Positions 1-6,593 of a DNA stretch of 7,713 nt are shown one piece after another. A program made the position numbers and the translations under genes. The notes below the pieces were generated by a model. That model made no database searches, was not told the DNA's origin, and was given only the letters and a program-made list of their open reading frames with translations. The stretch's first letter is position 1, and every line of letters starts with the position of its first letter. The stretch comes from Pseudomonadota bacterium. GTDB lineage: Bacteria > Pseudomonadota > Alphaproteobacteria > Caulobacterales > Caulobacteraceae. The stretch covers positions 1-7,713 of the forward strand of contig JAEYTA010000010.1 of NCBI GenBank assembly GCA_023434265.1, read 5' to 3'.

Positions 1-318
1 CCGCAGGTGCTGCCGGGGCTGGAGACGGACGACGGGGCCGGCAAGGACGCCTTCCTGATGGACGACCCGTTCGTGCTGCCGCTCCCGGACGACGACCTGC
101 CGCCGGTGATGCCGCCGGCCGACGACCCCGGCGGGCTCAAGGGCCTGTTCACCGGCGACCAGCCGGAGATCATGCCCGGCGTCGACACCCACGGCCTGCC
201 CCTGCTGCTGCCCGCCGAAGGGGCCAGCTTCAAGCACATGGGCTCGCTGCTCTGGCTCGACGAGGGGCTCGACGGCTTCGTCCAGCGCCCCGCCCAGTGG
301 GACGACTTCCTCGCCTGA
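1..318 (+). CDS. 3' end of an unrecognised acidic, Pro/Asp-rich protein (5' partial)
   Basis: The reading frame is open from the first base (frame 1), so the gene starts upstream of the window; 105 residues are visible, ending ...WDDFLA with a TGA stop at 316-318. Nearly every codon ends in G or C, which supports real coding. The visible part is strongly acidic and built from loosely repeated segments in which a hydrophobic residue plus Met/Leu and Pro is followed by aspartates: VLPGLETDD, FVLPLPDDD, PPVMPPADD, EIMPGVDTHG and LLLPAEG. The last 30 residues change character to a more ordinary, aromatic-containing tail (SLLWLDEGLDGF). No enzymatic motif, membrane segment or known domain is recognisable. 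GTG at base 7 could in principle start translation, but the frame has no upstream stop in view and I see no ribosome-binding site in the six bases before it. It converges on the glucosidase operon, so shared regulation is not implied. Function unknown. Confidence 0.75.
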   Translation, partial: PQVLPGLETDDGAGKDAFLMDDPFVLPLPDDDLPPVMPPADDPGGLKGLFTGDQPEIMPGVDTHGLPLLLPAEGASFKHMGSLLWLDEGLDGFVQRPAQWDDFLA

Positions 319-340
319 CAAGGGCGAGGGCCGAAACGAC

Positions 341-368
341 AAGGGGCCCGCCAGCCGGCGGGCCCCTT
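341..368. terminator. Hairpin terminator between convergent genes, possibly bidirectional
   Basis: A perfect 12-bp stem AAGGGGCCCGCC / GGCGGGCCCCTT encloses the four-base loop AGCC. It lies 22 bases after the stop of the acidic-protein gene and 27 bases beyond the stop of the GH15 gene on the other strand. Each arm has AA or TT at its outer end, so transcripts from either side end the stem in a short U run (CUUCUUCG on the plus strand, CUUGUCGUUU on the minus strand). The U tracts are short, as is common in GC-rich genomes. The position and perfect symmetry make a shared terminator the best reading. Confidence 0.85.
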
Positions 369-395
369 CTTCGTCGGGCGCGGAGCTGTCGGGCG

Positions 396-2834
396 TCAGG
401 GACGCCCGGCTTCCGTTCGTCGGGCGTAGCGTTCCTCGACCGGAGCGTAGCGATCCCACACCGCCCGGTCGGCGAGCGAGCGCAGCAGCTTGATGTATTC
501 GGCGTGGGTCCAGGCCAGCGGGGTGGCGGAGTTGGTGCCCTGGCCGGGGCGATAGTCGTGGGCGGTGTCGTTTCCGACGCCGTCCCAGGCCTGTTCGGGC
601 AGCAGCAGACCCCCGTTGGCGAAGGACTCCATGCCGCGGACCCAGGTCTGGCGGATGCCGTTGACCTGGGCGTCCATCCAGCCGCGGTCGGCGGAGGGTT
701 GGGCCAGCAGGGCGGCGAGCTCATAGTGGCCGCGCTCGCCGGTGAAGAAGGGCCACAGGCGGCCGCGCTGGCCGGGGTGCATCTGGCCGCCGACGCCGTA
801 GTTGCCGCCGGTGTCGGTCTGCTCGCCGTAGCCGTCGTTGCCGTAGCGGCGGAAGGCCGGGACGCCGTTGACGTCGTAGCGGACGCGGAAGCGGTCCTCG
901 CGGGTCTGGTCGTCGTATTCCGGCAGGGAGGCGCGGATGGACGGCGCGTCGGGCGCGCGCACGCCGTAGCGGACCAGTTCGAGGAAGCCGCCGTCGACGA
1001 TGCGGTCCTCGGCGTGGGCCGGCTGGCCGTTGTTCTCTCCGATGGGGGCGTGGTCGTTGGGGTCCTCGTTGCGGGTGATGCGGACGAAGTAGTCGCCGTC
1101 GCCCCACGGGCCGGAGGTGGTGAACATCCGCGCCTCGATCTTCGACTCATAGTCGTCGGCGGCCGCCTGATACCTCTGCGCCGACGTTTCATCGCCGGCC
1201 GCGCGGGCGATGTCGGCGGCCGTGACAAGACCGGCGATGATGGCGGCCGTGGTCGAGGGGGAATAGCCCTCCTGCTCCTCCCAGCGCTCCTGCTGGGTCC
1301 ATGGCGGGGTGATCGTCCGGTCGTTCCAGAGGATGCCGACCGTGCCGCCGTCGACGAGGAAGTCGGCCGCGGGCTTGATCATGTCCGCGTACATCCGGGT
1401 CATCTCGGCGTCGGAGACGAGGCCGGCCTTCCACAGCTTCCAGCCGAGCATGATCGGCATGGCGGTCTGGTCGAGCTGGACCCCGACCCACTCGATCGTG
1501 CCGTCGACCCAGGTCTTCTGCAGGAACCAGCCGGTGGCCCCGCTGTTGCCCGGCGTGTCGGCGCGGACCTGCACCTGCGGCAGGTAGCGGAAGGCGGCCA
1601 GCGGGGTCTCGGTGTCGCCCAGCGCCAGCAGGGCCATGGCCACCTGGTAGAAGTCGCGCGGCCAGACGGCCTTATAGCCGGTCGACGGGTTGCTGGCGTC
1701 GACGGTGTCGCCCCACGGGTTCGACAGCGAGGCGATCAGGGCGCCGGCGTGGGTGCGGTCCTCCTGCACCTTGAGCATCAGGGCGGAGGCCCAGGCGAGG
1801 CGGCCGCCGTCGGTGGACTGTTCCGCCAGGCGGGGCAGCTGGTCGAGGGAGGCGATGTAGTCCTCCCAGCCGACGTGCTCGCCTTCCCCGTTGTAGCGGC
1901 GGAGGACTTCGTCGAGGCCGGTCGAGAAGCTGGCGTTGGCGGCGTCGCGGGCGTCCTGACGCGAGCCGCCGAAGCCGATGACGAAGTCCTGGCTGACGCT
2001 TTCGCCGGCCCGCAGCCGGGCGAGGCCGCCCGTCAGCTGGATGTTGCCGGCCTGCTCGCCCGTGGAGCGGTAGACGTGATCCAGGCGACCGTCGGCAAGG
2101 TCGATCAGGCCATCGGAGGCGCCGACGAAGCCGGCGCTGGCCGCCGTGAAGGGGCGGTCGGTCAGGAGGGCGAGGTGGGTGTCGCCTTCCGAGGCGTAGA
2201 GCGCGCCCGGCGCGTCGGCGGAACCTGGGACCGCGTCGCCGGAGTCGCCGACGCCGGTGTTGGCGATGTGCGGCTCGAGCAGCAGCCAGGGGGTAATATC
2301 GCCGCGCAGCGCGCGGATCGAGACCCGGACCACCAGCGCCTGACGGTCCGGGTCCGTGAAGATGCGCTTCTCGATCTCGTAGCGCCCAGCCTTGTCCGTG
2401 GTGATCACCCGGTAGGCCGGCGACAGGGGGCGCCCCGCCGCGTCTGTGTGGAGGTATTCGGTGCGGCTCGTCGTGTCGGTCCCCTCGACCGACAGGCCGT
2501 CCCCGGTGACCACGGCGAAGCGCAGCTGCTTGATCTGGGCCTCGTGGATCAGGCCGTACATGGTCTCGGTGAGGACGCCGTCGGCGATGGAGAACCAGAC
2601 ACGGGAGACGTCGCCGGTGGGACCGCCGTCGGCGTAGCGGCCGTCGACATAGGCCTCGTACGAGGCGCCGGCGCCGGTCTTGGCGGCGTTGACCCAAGTG
2701 GGGACATCGCCGGGCGCGCCGGGGGCGAAGGCGGCGGTCTGCGGCGCCTCGACGACGGACGCGGTCGGGGCGGTCGCGCAGGCGCCGAGGGCGGTGAGGG
2801 CGACGCCGGCGAGCAGGGCGGGAAGAAAACGCAT
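396..2834 (-). CDS. GH15 family glucoamylase/glucodextranase, lipoprotein
   Basis: An 812-residue exo-acting glycosidase expected to release glucose from non-reducing ends of alpha-glucans by inversion. Residues 1-19 form a lipoprotein signal with lipobox LGAC (Cys19). The residue after Cys19 is Ala rather than Asp, which favours the outer membrane. Residues ~45-320 match the beta-sandwich 'glucodextranase domain N' (for example SRVWFSIADGVLTETMYG and GDTHLALLTDRPF). Residues ~335-800 are the (alpha/alpha)6 catalytic barrel. WPRD (391-394) is the usual subsite motif. Glu519 in ERWEEQEGYSPST is the likely general acid and Glu747 in LPEQAWDG the likely general base, with LWPFFTGERG (693-702) between them. 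The size fits bacterial two-domain GH15 enzymes. The ATG at 2832-2834 was chosen because it starts the signal peptide; the frame stays open upstream only as a shadow of the transporter. Last gene of the operon, 8 bases after the MFS stop, with only a weak GAG-like ribosome site, so translation may be coupled. alpha-1,4 versus alpha-1,6 preference cannot be told from sequence. Confidence 0.95.
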   Translation of the reverse strand: MRFLPALLAGVALTALGACATAPTASVVEAPQTAAFAPGAPGDVPTWVNAAKTGAGASYEAYVDGRYADGGPTGDVSRVWFSIADGVLTETMYGLIHEAQIKQLRFAVVTGDGLSVEGTDTTSRTEYLHTDAAGRPLSPAYRVITTDKAGRYEIEKRIFTDPDRQALVVRVSIRALRGDITPWLLLEPHIANTGVGDSGDAVPGSADAPGALYASEGDTHLALLTDRPFTAASAGFVGASDGLIDLADGRLDHVYRSTGEQAGNIQLTGGLARLRAGESVSQDFVIGFGGSRQDARDAANASFSTGLDEVLRRYNGEGEHVGWEDYIASLDQLPRLAEQSTDGGRLAWASALMLKVQEDRTHAGALIASLSNPWGDTVDASNPSTGYKAVWPRDFYQVAMALLALGDTETPLAAFRYLPQVQVRADTPGNSGATGWFLQKTWVDGTIEWVGVQLDQTAMPIMLGWKLWKAGLVSDAEMTRMYADMIKPAADFLVDGGTVGILWNDRTITPPWTQQERWEEQEGYSPSTTAAIIAGLVTAADIARAAGDETSAQRYQAAADDYESKIEARMFTTSGPWGDGDYFVRITRNEDPNDHAPIGENNGQPAHAEDRIVDGGFLELVRYGVRAPDAPSIRASLPEYDDQTREDRFRVRYDVNGVPAFRRYGNDGYGEQTDTGGNYGVGGQMHPGQRGRLWPFFTGERGHYELAALLAQPSADRGWMDAQVNGIRQTWVRGMESFANGGLLLPEQAWDGVGNDTAHDYRPGQGTNSATPLAWTHAEYIKLLRSLADRAVWDRYAPVEERYARRTEAGRP

Positions 2835-2842
2835 GGCGGGGC

Positions 2843-4378
2843 TCACGGACGGGAGGGGGCGACGGGGACCAGCAGGCTGGCGACGGCGGCGACGAGGAAG
2901 CTGATGGCGCCGAGGACGAGGGCGAAGATCGGCCGGGCGCCGAACAGGCCGTTCAGAACCGCGCCCAGCAGGGTGGCGGCGACCAGCTGGGGGACGACGA
3001 TGAAGATGTTGAAGACCCCCATGTAGAGGCCCATCTTCCGCCCCGGCACGGCGTTGGCGAGGATGGCGTAGGGCATCGAGACGATGCTCGCCCAGGCGAA
3101 GCCGACGCCGATCATCGGCAGCCACAGCAGCCCCGGATCGCGGATGAGGAAGACGCCGAGGAAGCCGGCGGCGCCCAGCGTCAGGTTGACCGCGTGGGCG
3201 GCGCGCAGGCCGGTGCGGGCGGCGAGCACGGGGATGAGGAAGGCGGCGAGGGCGGCGACGCCGTTGTAGATGCCCATCAGGACCCCGACCCAGTTGGCGC
3301 CCTCGCCGTAGCCGGCCGAGGTCGGGTCGGGCGAGGCGTAGTGCACGGCGGTGACCGCCGGGGTCAGGTAGATCCACATGGCGAACAGGGCGAACCAGCT
3401 GAAGAACTGGACCACGGCCAGGCCCTGCATGGTGCGGGGCATGGCGAAGACGTCGCCCATGATCTCGGTCAGGGCGTTGGAGCGGCCGGCGGCGGCCATT
3501 GCCCCGACGGCCATCTGCAGCAGGCCGAAGGCGAGGACGAAGCCGGCGAGGACGTAGAGCTCCTTCTGCAGGCCGAAGCCGCCGACCGCCGCCACGCCGA
3601 GGGAGCCGGCGAGGGCCCACACCAACCCGCCCGTGTACCAGGCCGACTGCGAGCGCGCGGCGGCAGGAGCGTGGCCGGCGTCGCGGGCGACCTCGAACGC
3701 GTCGATCTGCTCGGGGCTGTATTCGCGGGTGGTGAAGACGGTCCACAGCACGGCGGCGAGCAGGGCGGCGGCGCCGACGTAGAAGGAGATGCGCACCGCC
3801 ATCGGCACCACGCCCTCGGGCGCGGTCGCGGCGACGTCGAACCAGTTCGTCAGCATCCACGGCAGGCAGGAGGCGAACACCGCCCCGGCGCCGATGAAGA
3901 AGCTCTGCATCGCATAGCCGGTGGTGCGCTGCTCCGCCGGCAGGTTGTCGCCGACGAAGGCGCGGAACGGCTCCATGGTGATGTTGATGGAGGCGTCCAT
4001 GATCCAGAGCATGGAGGCGGCCATCCACAGCCACGGGCTATGCGGCATGACGATCAGAGCCAGGGTGGTCAGGATGGCGCCGACGAGGAAGTAGGGCCGG
4101 CGGCGGCCGAGCCGGGTCCAGGTGCGGTCGCTGAAATGGCCGACCAGCGGCTGGACCAGCAGGCCGGTCAGGGGGGCGGCGATCCACAGGATGGCGAGCG
4201 AGTCGACCTCGGCGCCGAGGGTCTGGAAGATCCGGCTGACGTTGGCGTTCTGCAGGCCGAAGCCGATCTGGATGCCGAAGAAGCCGACGCACATGTTCCA
4301 GATCGCCCAGCCGCTGAGGCGGGGGCGGACGGCCGCGGTCGTGCCTGGGGCGAGGCCTTCAGGTGTGGTGGTGGTCAT
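2843..4378 (-). CDS. MFS sugar transporter, SUC/SLC45 (MalY-like) type
   Basis: A 511-residue inner-membrane permease with about 12 predicted hydrophobic segments, beginning near residue 22 after a short polar N-terminus. The loop between TM2 and TM3 carries the signature of the sucrose/maltose branch of the major facilitator superfamily: VQPLVGHFSDRTW then TRLGRRRP (residues 75-95, with Asp84 and the Arg92-94 cluster). TM4 contains DASINITMEPFRAFVGDN (128-145), also typical of this branch. The longest loop, ~215-247, is the cytoplasmic link between the two six-helix halves. This family includes plant sucrose carriers and the Caulobacter crescentus maltose carrier MalY, so proton-coupled uptake of maltose, sucrose or a related glucoside is the likely role; the exact sugar is inferred from the flanking alpha-glucosidases. 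The ATG at 4376-4378 has a strong GGGGAGG site nine bases upstream. It lies 29 bases after the GH97 stop and 8 bases before the GH15 start. Confidence 0.93.
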   Translation of the reverse strand: MTTTTPEGLAPGTTAAVRPRLSGWAIWNMCVGFFGIQIGFGLQNANVSRIFQTLGAEVDSLAILWIAAPLTGLLVQPLVGHFSDRTWTRLGRRRPYFLVGAILTTLALIVMPHSPWLWMAASMLWIMDASINITMEPFRAFVGDNLPAEQRTTGYAMQSFFIGAGAVFASCLPWMLTNWFDVAATAPEGVVPMAVRISFYVGAAALLAAVLWTVFTTREYSPEQIDAFEVARDAGHAPAAARSQSAWYTGGLVWALAGSLGVAAVGGFGLQKELYVLAGFVLAFGLLQMAVGAMAAAGRSNALTEIMGDVFAMPRTMQGLAVVQFFSWFALFAMWIYLTPAVTAVHYASPDPTSAGYGEGANWVGVLMGIYNGVAALAAFLIPVLAARTGLRAAHAVNLTLGAAGFLGVFLIRDPGLLWLPMIGVGFAWASIVSMPYAILANAVPGRKMGLYMGVFNIFIVVPQLVAATLLGAVLNGLFGARPIFALVLGAISFLVAAVASLLVPVAPSRP

Positions 4379-4383
4379 GAAGG

Positions 4384-4399
4384 CCTGCCTCCCCGCAGG
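4384..4399 (-). promoter_or_regulatory. Ribosome-binding site of the MFS gene set in a small hairpin loop
   Basis: On the minus strand the 29-base gap before the transporter reads CCTGC-GGGGAG-GCAGG: a perfect 5-bp stem whose six-base loop is most of the Shine-Dalgarno GGGGAGG (4388-4394). The site is nine bases from the ATG and fixes the transporter start. Whether the stem forms in vivo or has any regulatory effect is not shown by the sequence; it is short but GC-rich. Confidence 0.55.
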
Positions 4400-4407
4400 T
4401 GTTCGGC

Positions 4408-6486
4408 TCAGCGGCGCGCGCGGCCCAGCGGCACGAAGCGGATGGCCTGGCCGCCGCCCGGCGCCAGCCGCAGGGTGAGGACGTCGGCCGAGGTCACCTC
4501 GCGGGTGGAGATGTCGATGGCCTCGCGGTTGTCGGTGTAGTTCGCGCCCGGCGCGTCGGCGTAGATCTCGGCGCGGTAGCGGCGGCCGGGGTCGAGGAAG
4601 CCGAGCGGGGCGGTCAGAACGCGCGGATTCTCGTCGGTGACCGAGCCGAGGAACCATTCGTCGGAGTTGCGGTCCTTGCGGGCGATGGTGACGAAGTCGC
4701 CGACCTCGCCGTTGAGCACGCGGGTCTCCTCCCAGTCGACGGCGACGTCCTTGATGAACTGGAACGGGCCGGGGTTGCGCTCGTAGTTCTCCAGCAGGTC
4801 GGCGGCCATCTGGATCGGGCTGTAGATGACCACGTACAGGGCCAGCTGCTTGGCCCAGGTGGTGGCCACGCCCTCGGGCACGCGGGTCTGCATGCCGAAG
4901 ATGCCCGGGGTGTAGTCCATCGGCCCGGCCAGCAGGCGGGTGAAGACCAGGTTCGGCTCGTGCTCGGGCGGATTGGCCGGCTGGCCCCAGGCCGCGTACT
5001 CCATGCCGCGCGCGCCCTCGCGGCTGATGGTGTTGGGGTACGTCCGGCGCAGGCCGGTGTCCTTGATCGGCTCGTGGGCGTTGACCGCGACCTGGTATTT
5101 CGCCGCCGTCTCGACGACGTGCAGGTGGTGGCGGGCCATGTGCTGGCCCTCGTGCCACGCCAGGGCCGAGCCGCCGTCGCCGGTCGCCACCCGCGCGCCG
5201 CCGGCGTCGGCGACGTAGCCGGTCTTCACCGAATGCCAGCCGAAGCGCTGCATCTGGGCGAAGGCGGCGTCGAGCTGCTGCTCGTAGTGGAAGGCGTTGC
5301 CGCCGGTCTCGTGGTGGCCGACGATCTCGACGCCCTTCTGGCGGGCGTAGGCGGCGACGCGTTCGATGTCGAAGTCGGGGTAGGGCTGGGTGAAGCTGTA
5401 GCCCCAGCCCGTGCCGAACCACTCGCCGTCCCAGCCGACGTTCCAGCCCTCGACCAGCACCCCGCCGAAGCCGTGCTCGGCCGCGAAGTCGATGTGGCGC
5501 AGCGTGTAGTCGGTGGTGGCGCCGTGCTTGGGACCGGAGTTCCAGCTGCGCGTGTCGAGGTGCATGTCCCACCAGATGCCGACGTACTTCATCGGCTTGA
5601 ACCAGCTGACGTCGCCCAGCTTGTTGGGCTCGTTGAGGTTCAGGATCAGGCTGGATTCCACCAGCCCGCCGGCCTGGTCTGCGATCTGGAGGGTGCGCCA
5701 GGGGGTGTGGAAGGGGGCCTCGCGGACGACGGCGGCATTCGTCAGGCCGGGGGTGAGCATGGCGCGGAACTTGCCACCTTCGGTGCGGCGCAGGTTCATG
5801 CCGGCGTAGTCGATCAGGGCCGCCTCGTGGATCGAGACGTGGGTCCCGTCCTCCAGCCGCATGGTCAGCGGGGTCTGGCTGACGCCGACGGCGTCGATAT
5901 CGGTCCTGTTGTAGAGATATTCGGCGCGATTGTACTCGAAGGCCGGCAGCCACCAGGCCGTGCCGGGATCGGCGACGGTGAACTCGGTCAGCTCGGCGCC
6001 GATGTTGACGGTCTTGAGGTTCGGCTGCTCGGGGAATTCGTAGCGGAAGCCGAGGCCGTCGTCGTAGAGGCGGAAGACCACGTCCATGCGCCGCATGTCG
6101 CCCCAGCGCTCCTGCAGGCGGATGCGCAGTTCGTTGTAGCGGTTGCGGATGAAGCGGCGCTCGCCCCACGGCTGCTCCCAGGCAGCGTCATGGCTGGTGA
6201 CGGTCTGCTCGAGGATGCCGAAGGCGCGCTCCAGCTTCTTCGCGTCGGTCAGCAGGAAGCCCAGCCGCGACGGGGCGATGATCGGGCGGCCGAGCCGGGT
6301 CACCGAATAGCTGACGAAGCCGTCGTTGTTGGCCGACACCTCGACCGAAATCACGCCTTCCGGCGACGAGGCCCGCGCCGTCCCCGGCTGAGCGGCCGAC
6401 GGGGCGGCGGCGTCCTGGGCGGTCGCGGCGGTCGGGAGGGCGGCCAGCGCGGCGCTGGTGGTGATCAGGGAACGACGATCGATCAT
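4408..6486 (-). CDS. GH97 alpha-glucosidase (SusB type, inverting), exported
   Basis: A 692-residue calcium-dependent alpha-glucosidase acting on alpha-glucosides and malto-oligosaccharides. The start MIDRRSLITTSAALAALPTAATAQ is a Tat-like signal peptide (twin Arg4-Arg5, hydrophobic stretch, Ala-x-Ala cleavage near residue 23), pointing to the periplasm. Residues ~40-300 form the N-terminal beta-supersandwich, ~300-580 the (beta/alpha)8 barrel (YVGIWWDMHL, VLVEGWNVGW, YSFTQPYPDFD), and ~590-692 the C-terminal beta-sandwich. The inverting-type carboxylates are present: Glu393 in GHHETGGN, Glu472 in VNAHEPIKDTG, Glu490 and Glu496 in SREGARGMEY. Spacing of the last three (18 and 24 residues) equals that which I recall for SusB Glu508, Glu526 and Glu532. 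Length is close to SusB (~738). The ATG at 6484-6486 is preferred over one at 6591 because it starts the signal peptide and has GGAG nine bases upstream. First gene of the operon, divergent from the LacI-type regulator. Confidence 0.95.
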   Translation of the reverse strand: MIDRRSLITTSAALAALPTAATAQDAAAPSAAQPGTARASSPEGVISVEVSANNDGFVSYSVTRLGRPIIAPSRLGFLLTDAKKLERAFGILEQTVTSHDAAWEQPWGERRFIRNRYNELRIRLQERWGDMRRMDVVFRLYDDGLGFRYEFPEQPNLKTVNIGAELTEFTVADPGTAWWLPAFEYNRAEYLYNRTDIDAVGVSQTPLTMRLEDGTHVSIHEAALIDYAGMNLRRTEGGKFRAMLTPGLTNAAVVREAPFHTPWRTLQIADQAGGLVESSLILNLNEPNKLGDVSWFKPMKYVGIWWDMHLDTRSWNSGPKHGATTDYTLRHIDFAAEHGFGGVLVEGWNVGWDGEWFGTGWGYSFTQPYPDFDIERVAAYARQKGVEIVGHHETGGNAFHYEQQLDAAFAQMQRFGWHSVKTGYVADAGGARVATGDGGSALAWHEGQHMARHHLHVVETAAKYQVAVNAHEPIKDTGLRRTYPNTISREGARGMEYAAWGQPANPPEHEPNLVFTRLLAGPMDYTPGIFGMQTRVPEGVATTWAKQLALYVVIYSPIQMAADLLENYERNPGPFQFIKDVAVDWEETRVLNGEVGDFVTIARKDRNSDEWFLGSVTDENPRVLTAPLGFLDPGRRYRAEIYADAPGANYTDNREAIDISTREVTSADVLTLRLAPGGGQAIRFVPLGRARR

Positions 6487-6495
6487 CGGGGGAGA

Positions 6496-6499
6496 CTCC
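6496..6499 (-). promoter_or_regulatory. Ribosome-binding site of the GH97 gene
   Basis: The minus strand reads GGAG nine bases before the ATG at 6486. This supports starting GH97 at the Tat-like signal peptide and not at the ATG 105 bases further upstream. Confidence 0.6.
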
Positions 6500-6549
6500 G
6501 GGAGCGGGGACTTGCCAGACGCCGCGGACGCAGCGCAGAACGAGCAAGG

Positions 6550-6569
6550 TTTGCAGCAAAATTTGCAGC
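6550..6569. promoter_or_regulatory. Candidate LacI-family operator: nested TTTGC/GCAAA palindromes
   Basis: TTTGCAGCAAAATTTGC (6550-6566) contains two overlapping perfect inverted repeats, TTTGC-A-GCAAA (6550-6560) and GCAAA-A-TTTGC (6556-6566), which share one arm. The eight bases TTTGCAGC also occur twice in direct orientation, at 6550-6557 and 6562-6569, with a 12-base period. A degenerate further arm, GCAAG, precedes at 6544-6548. LacI-family regulators bind inverted repeats rich in GCAA/TTGC, and this site sits beside such a gene in the control region of its probable target, so an operator is the best reading. It could also hold the operon promoter. Confidence 0.65.
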
Positions 6570-6581
6570 CGTGCCATTCGC

Positions 6582-6585
6582 AGGA
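6582..6585 (+). promoter_or_regulatory. Ribosome-binding site of the lacI-type gene
   Basis: AGGA lies eight bases before a GTG at 6594. This supports GTG as the start of the regulator, placing the helix-turn-helix right after the N-terminus as is normal in the family. Confidence 0.65.
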
Positions 6586-6593
6586 AACCAAAC

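Larger units (their letters stand above)
6487..6593. promoter_or_regulatory. Divergent control region between the GH97 operon and the lacI-type gene
   Basis: This 107-base gap lies between two genes read away from each other, so it must hold the start signals for both. It contains the nested palindromes at 6550-6569, the operon-side ribosome site at 6496-6499 and the regulator-side site at 6582-6585. It includes a local AT-rich patch (6550-6564) in otherwise GC-rich DNA. I found no convincing -35/-10 pair on either strand. The least poor options are TTGCCA at 6512-6517 for the regulator, and a weak TTTCCT...CAAATT-like pair reading left across the palindromes for the operon. Confidence 0.7.

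Noticed and set aside
297..3026. A 909-codon open frame on the plus strand, antisense to the GH15 gene
   Set aside because: It mirrors the real gene's codon bias in high-GC DNA, has a low-complexity Gly/Ala/Val/Arg composition and no recognisable domain, and runs into the transporter gene.
2835..4034. Upstream extension of the GH15 frame into the transporter gene, suggesting a 1212-residue fusion
   Set aside because: The extension is an Arg/Pro-rich shadow of the transporter. The lipoprotein signal peptide at 2834 marks the true start.
4379..6169. Upstream extension of the transporter frame into GH97, suggesting a 1108-residue protein
   Set aside because: The extra part is Arg/Pro-rich low-complexity sequence in the wrong frame of GH97. 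The ATG at 4378 has a strong ribosome site.
6512..6540. TTGCCA with a 17-base spacer as a promoter for the regulator
   Set aside because: The matching -10 position reads GCAGAA, too poor a match to annotate as a promoter.
6487..6591. A longer GH97 start at 6591 giving a cysteine-rich N-terminus (VSCEWHGCKFCC)
   Set aside because: It would bury the Tat-like signal peptide and cover the divergent control region and palindromes. The start at 6486 has its own GGAG site.
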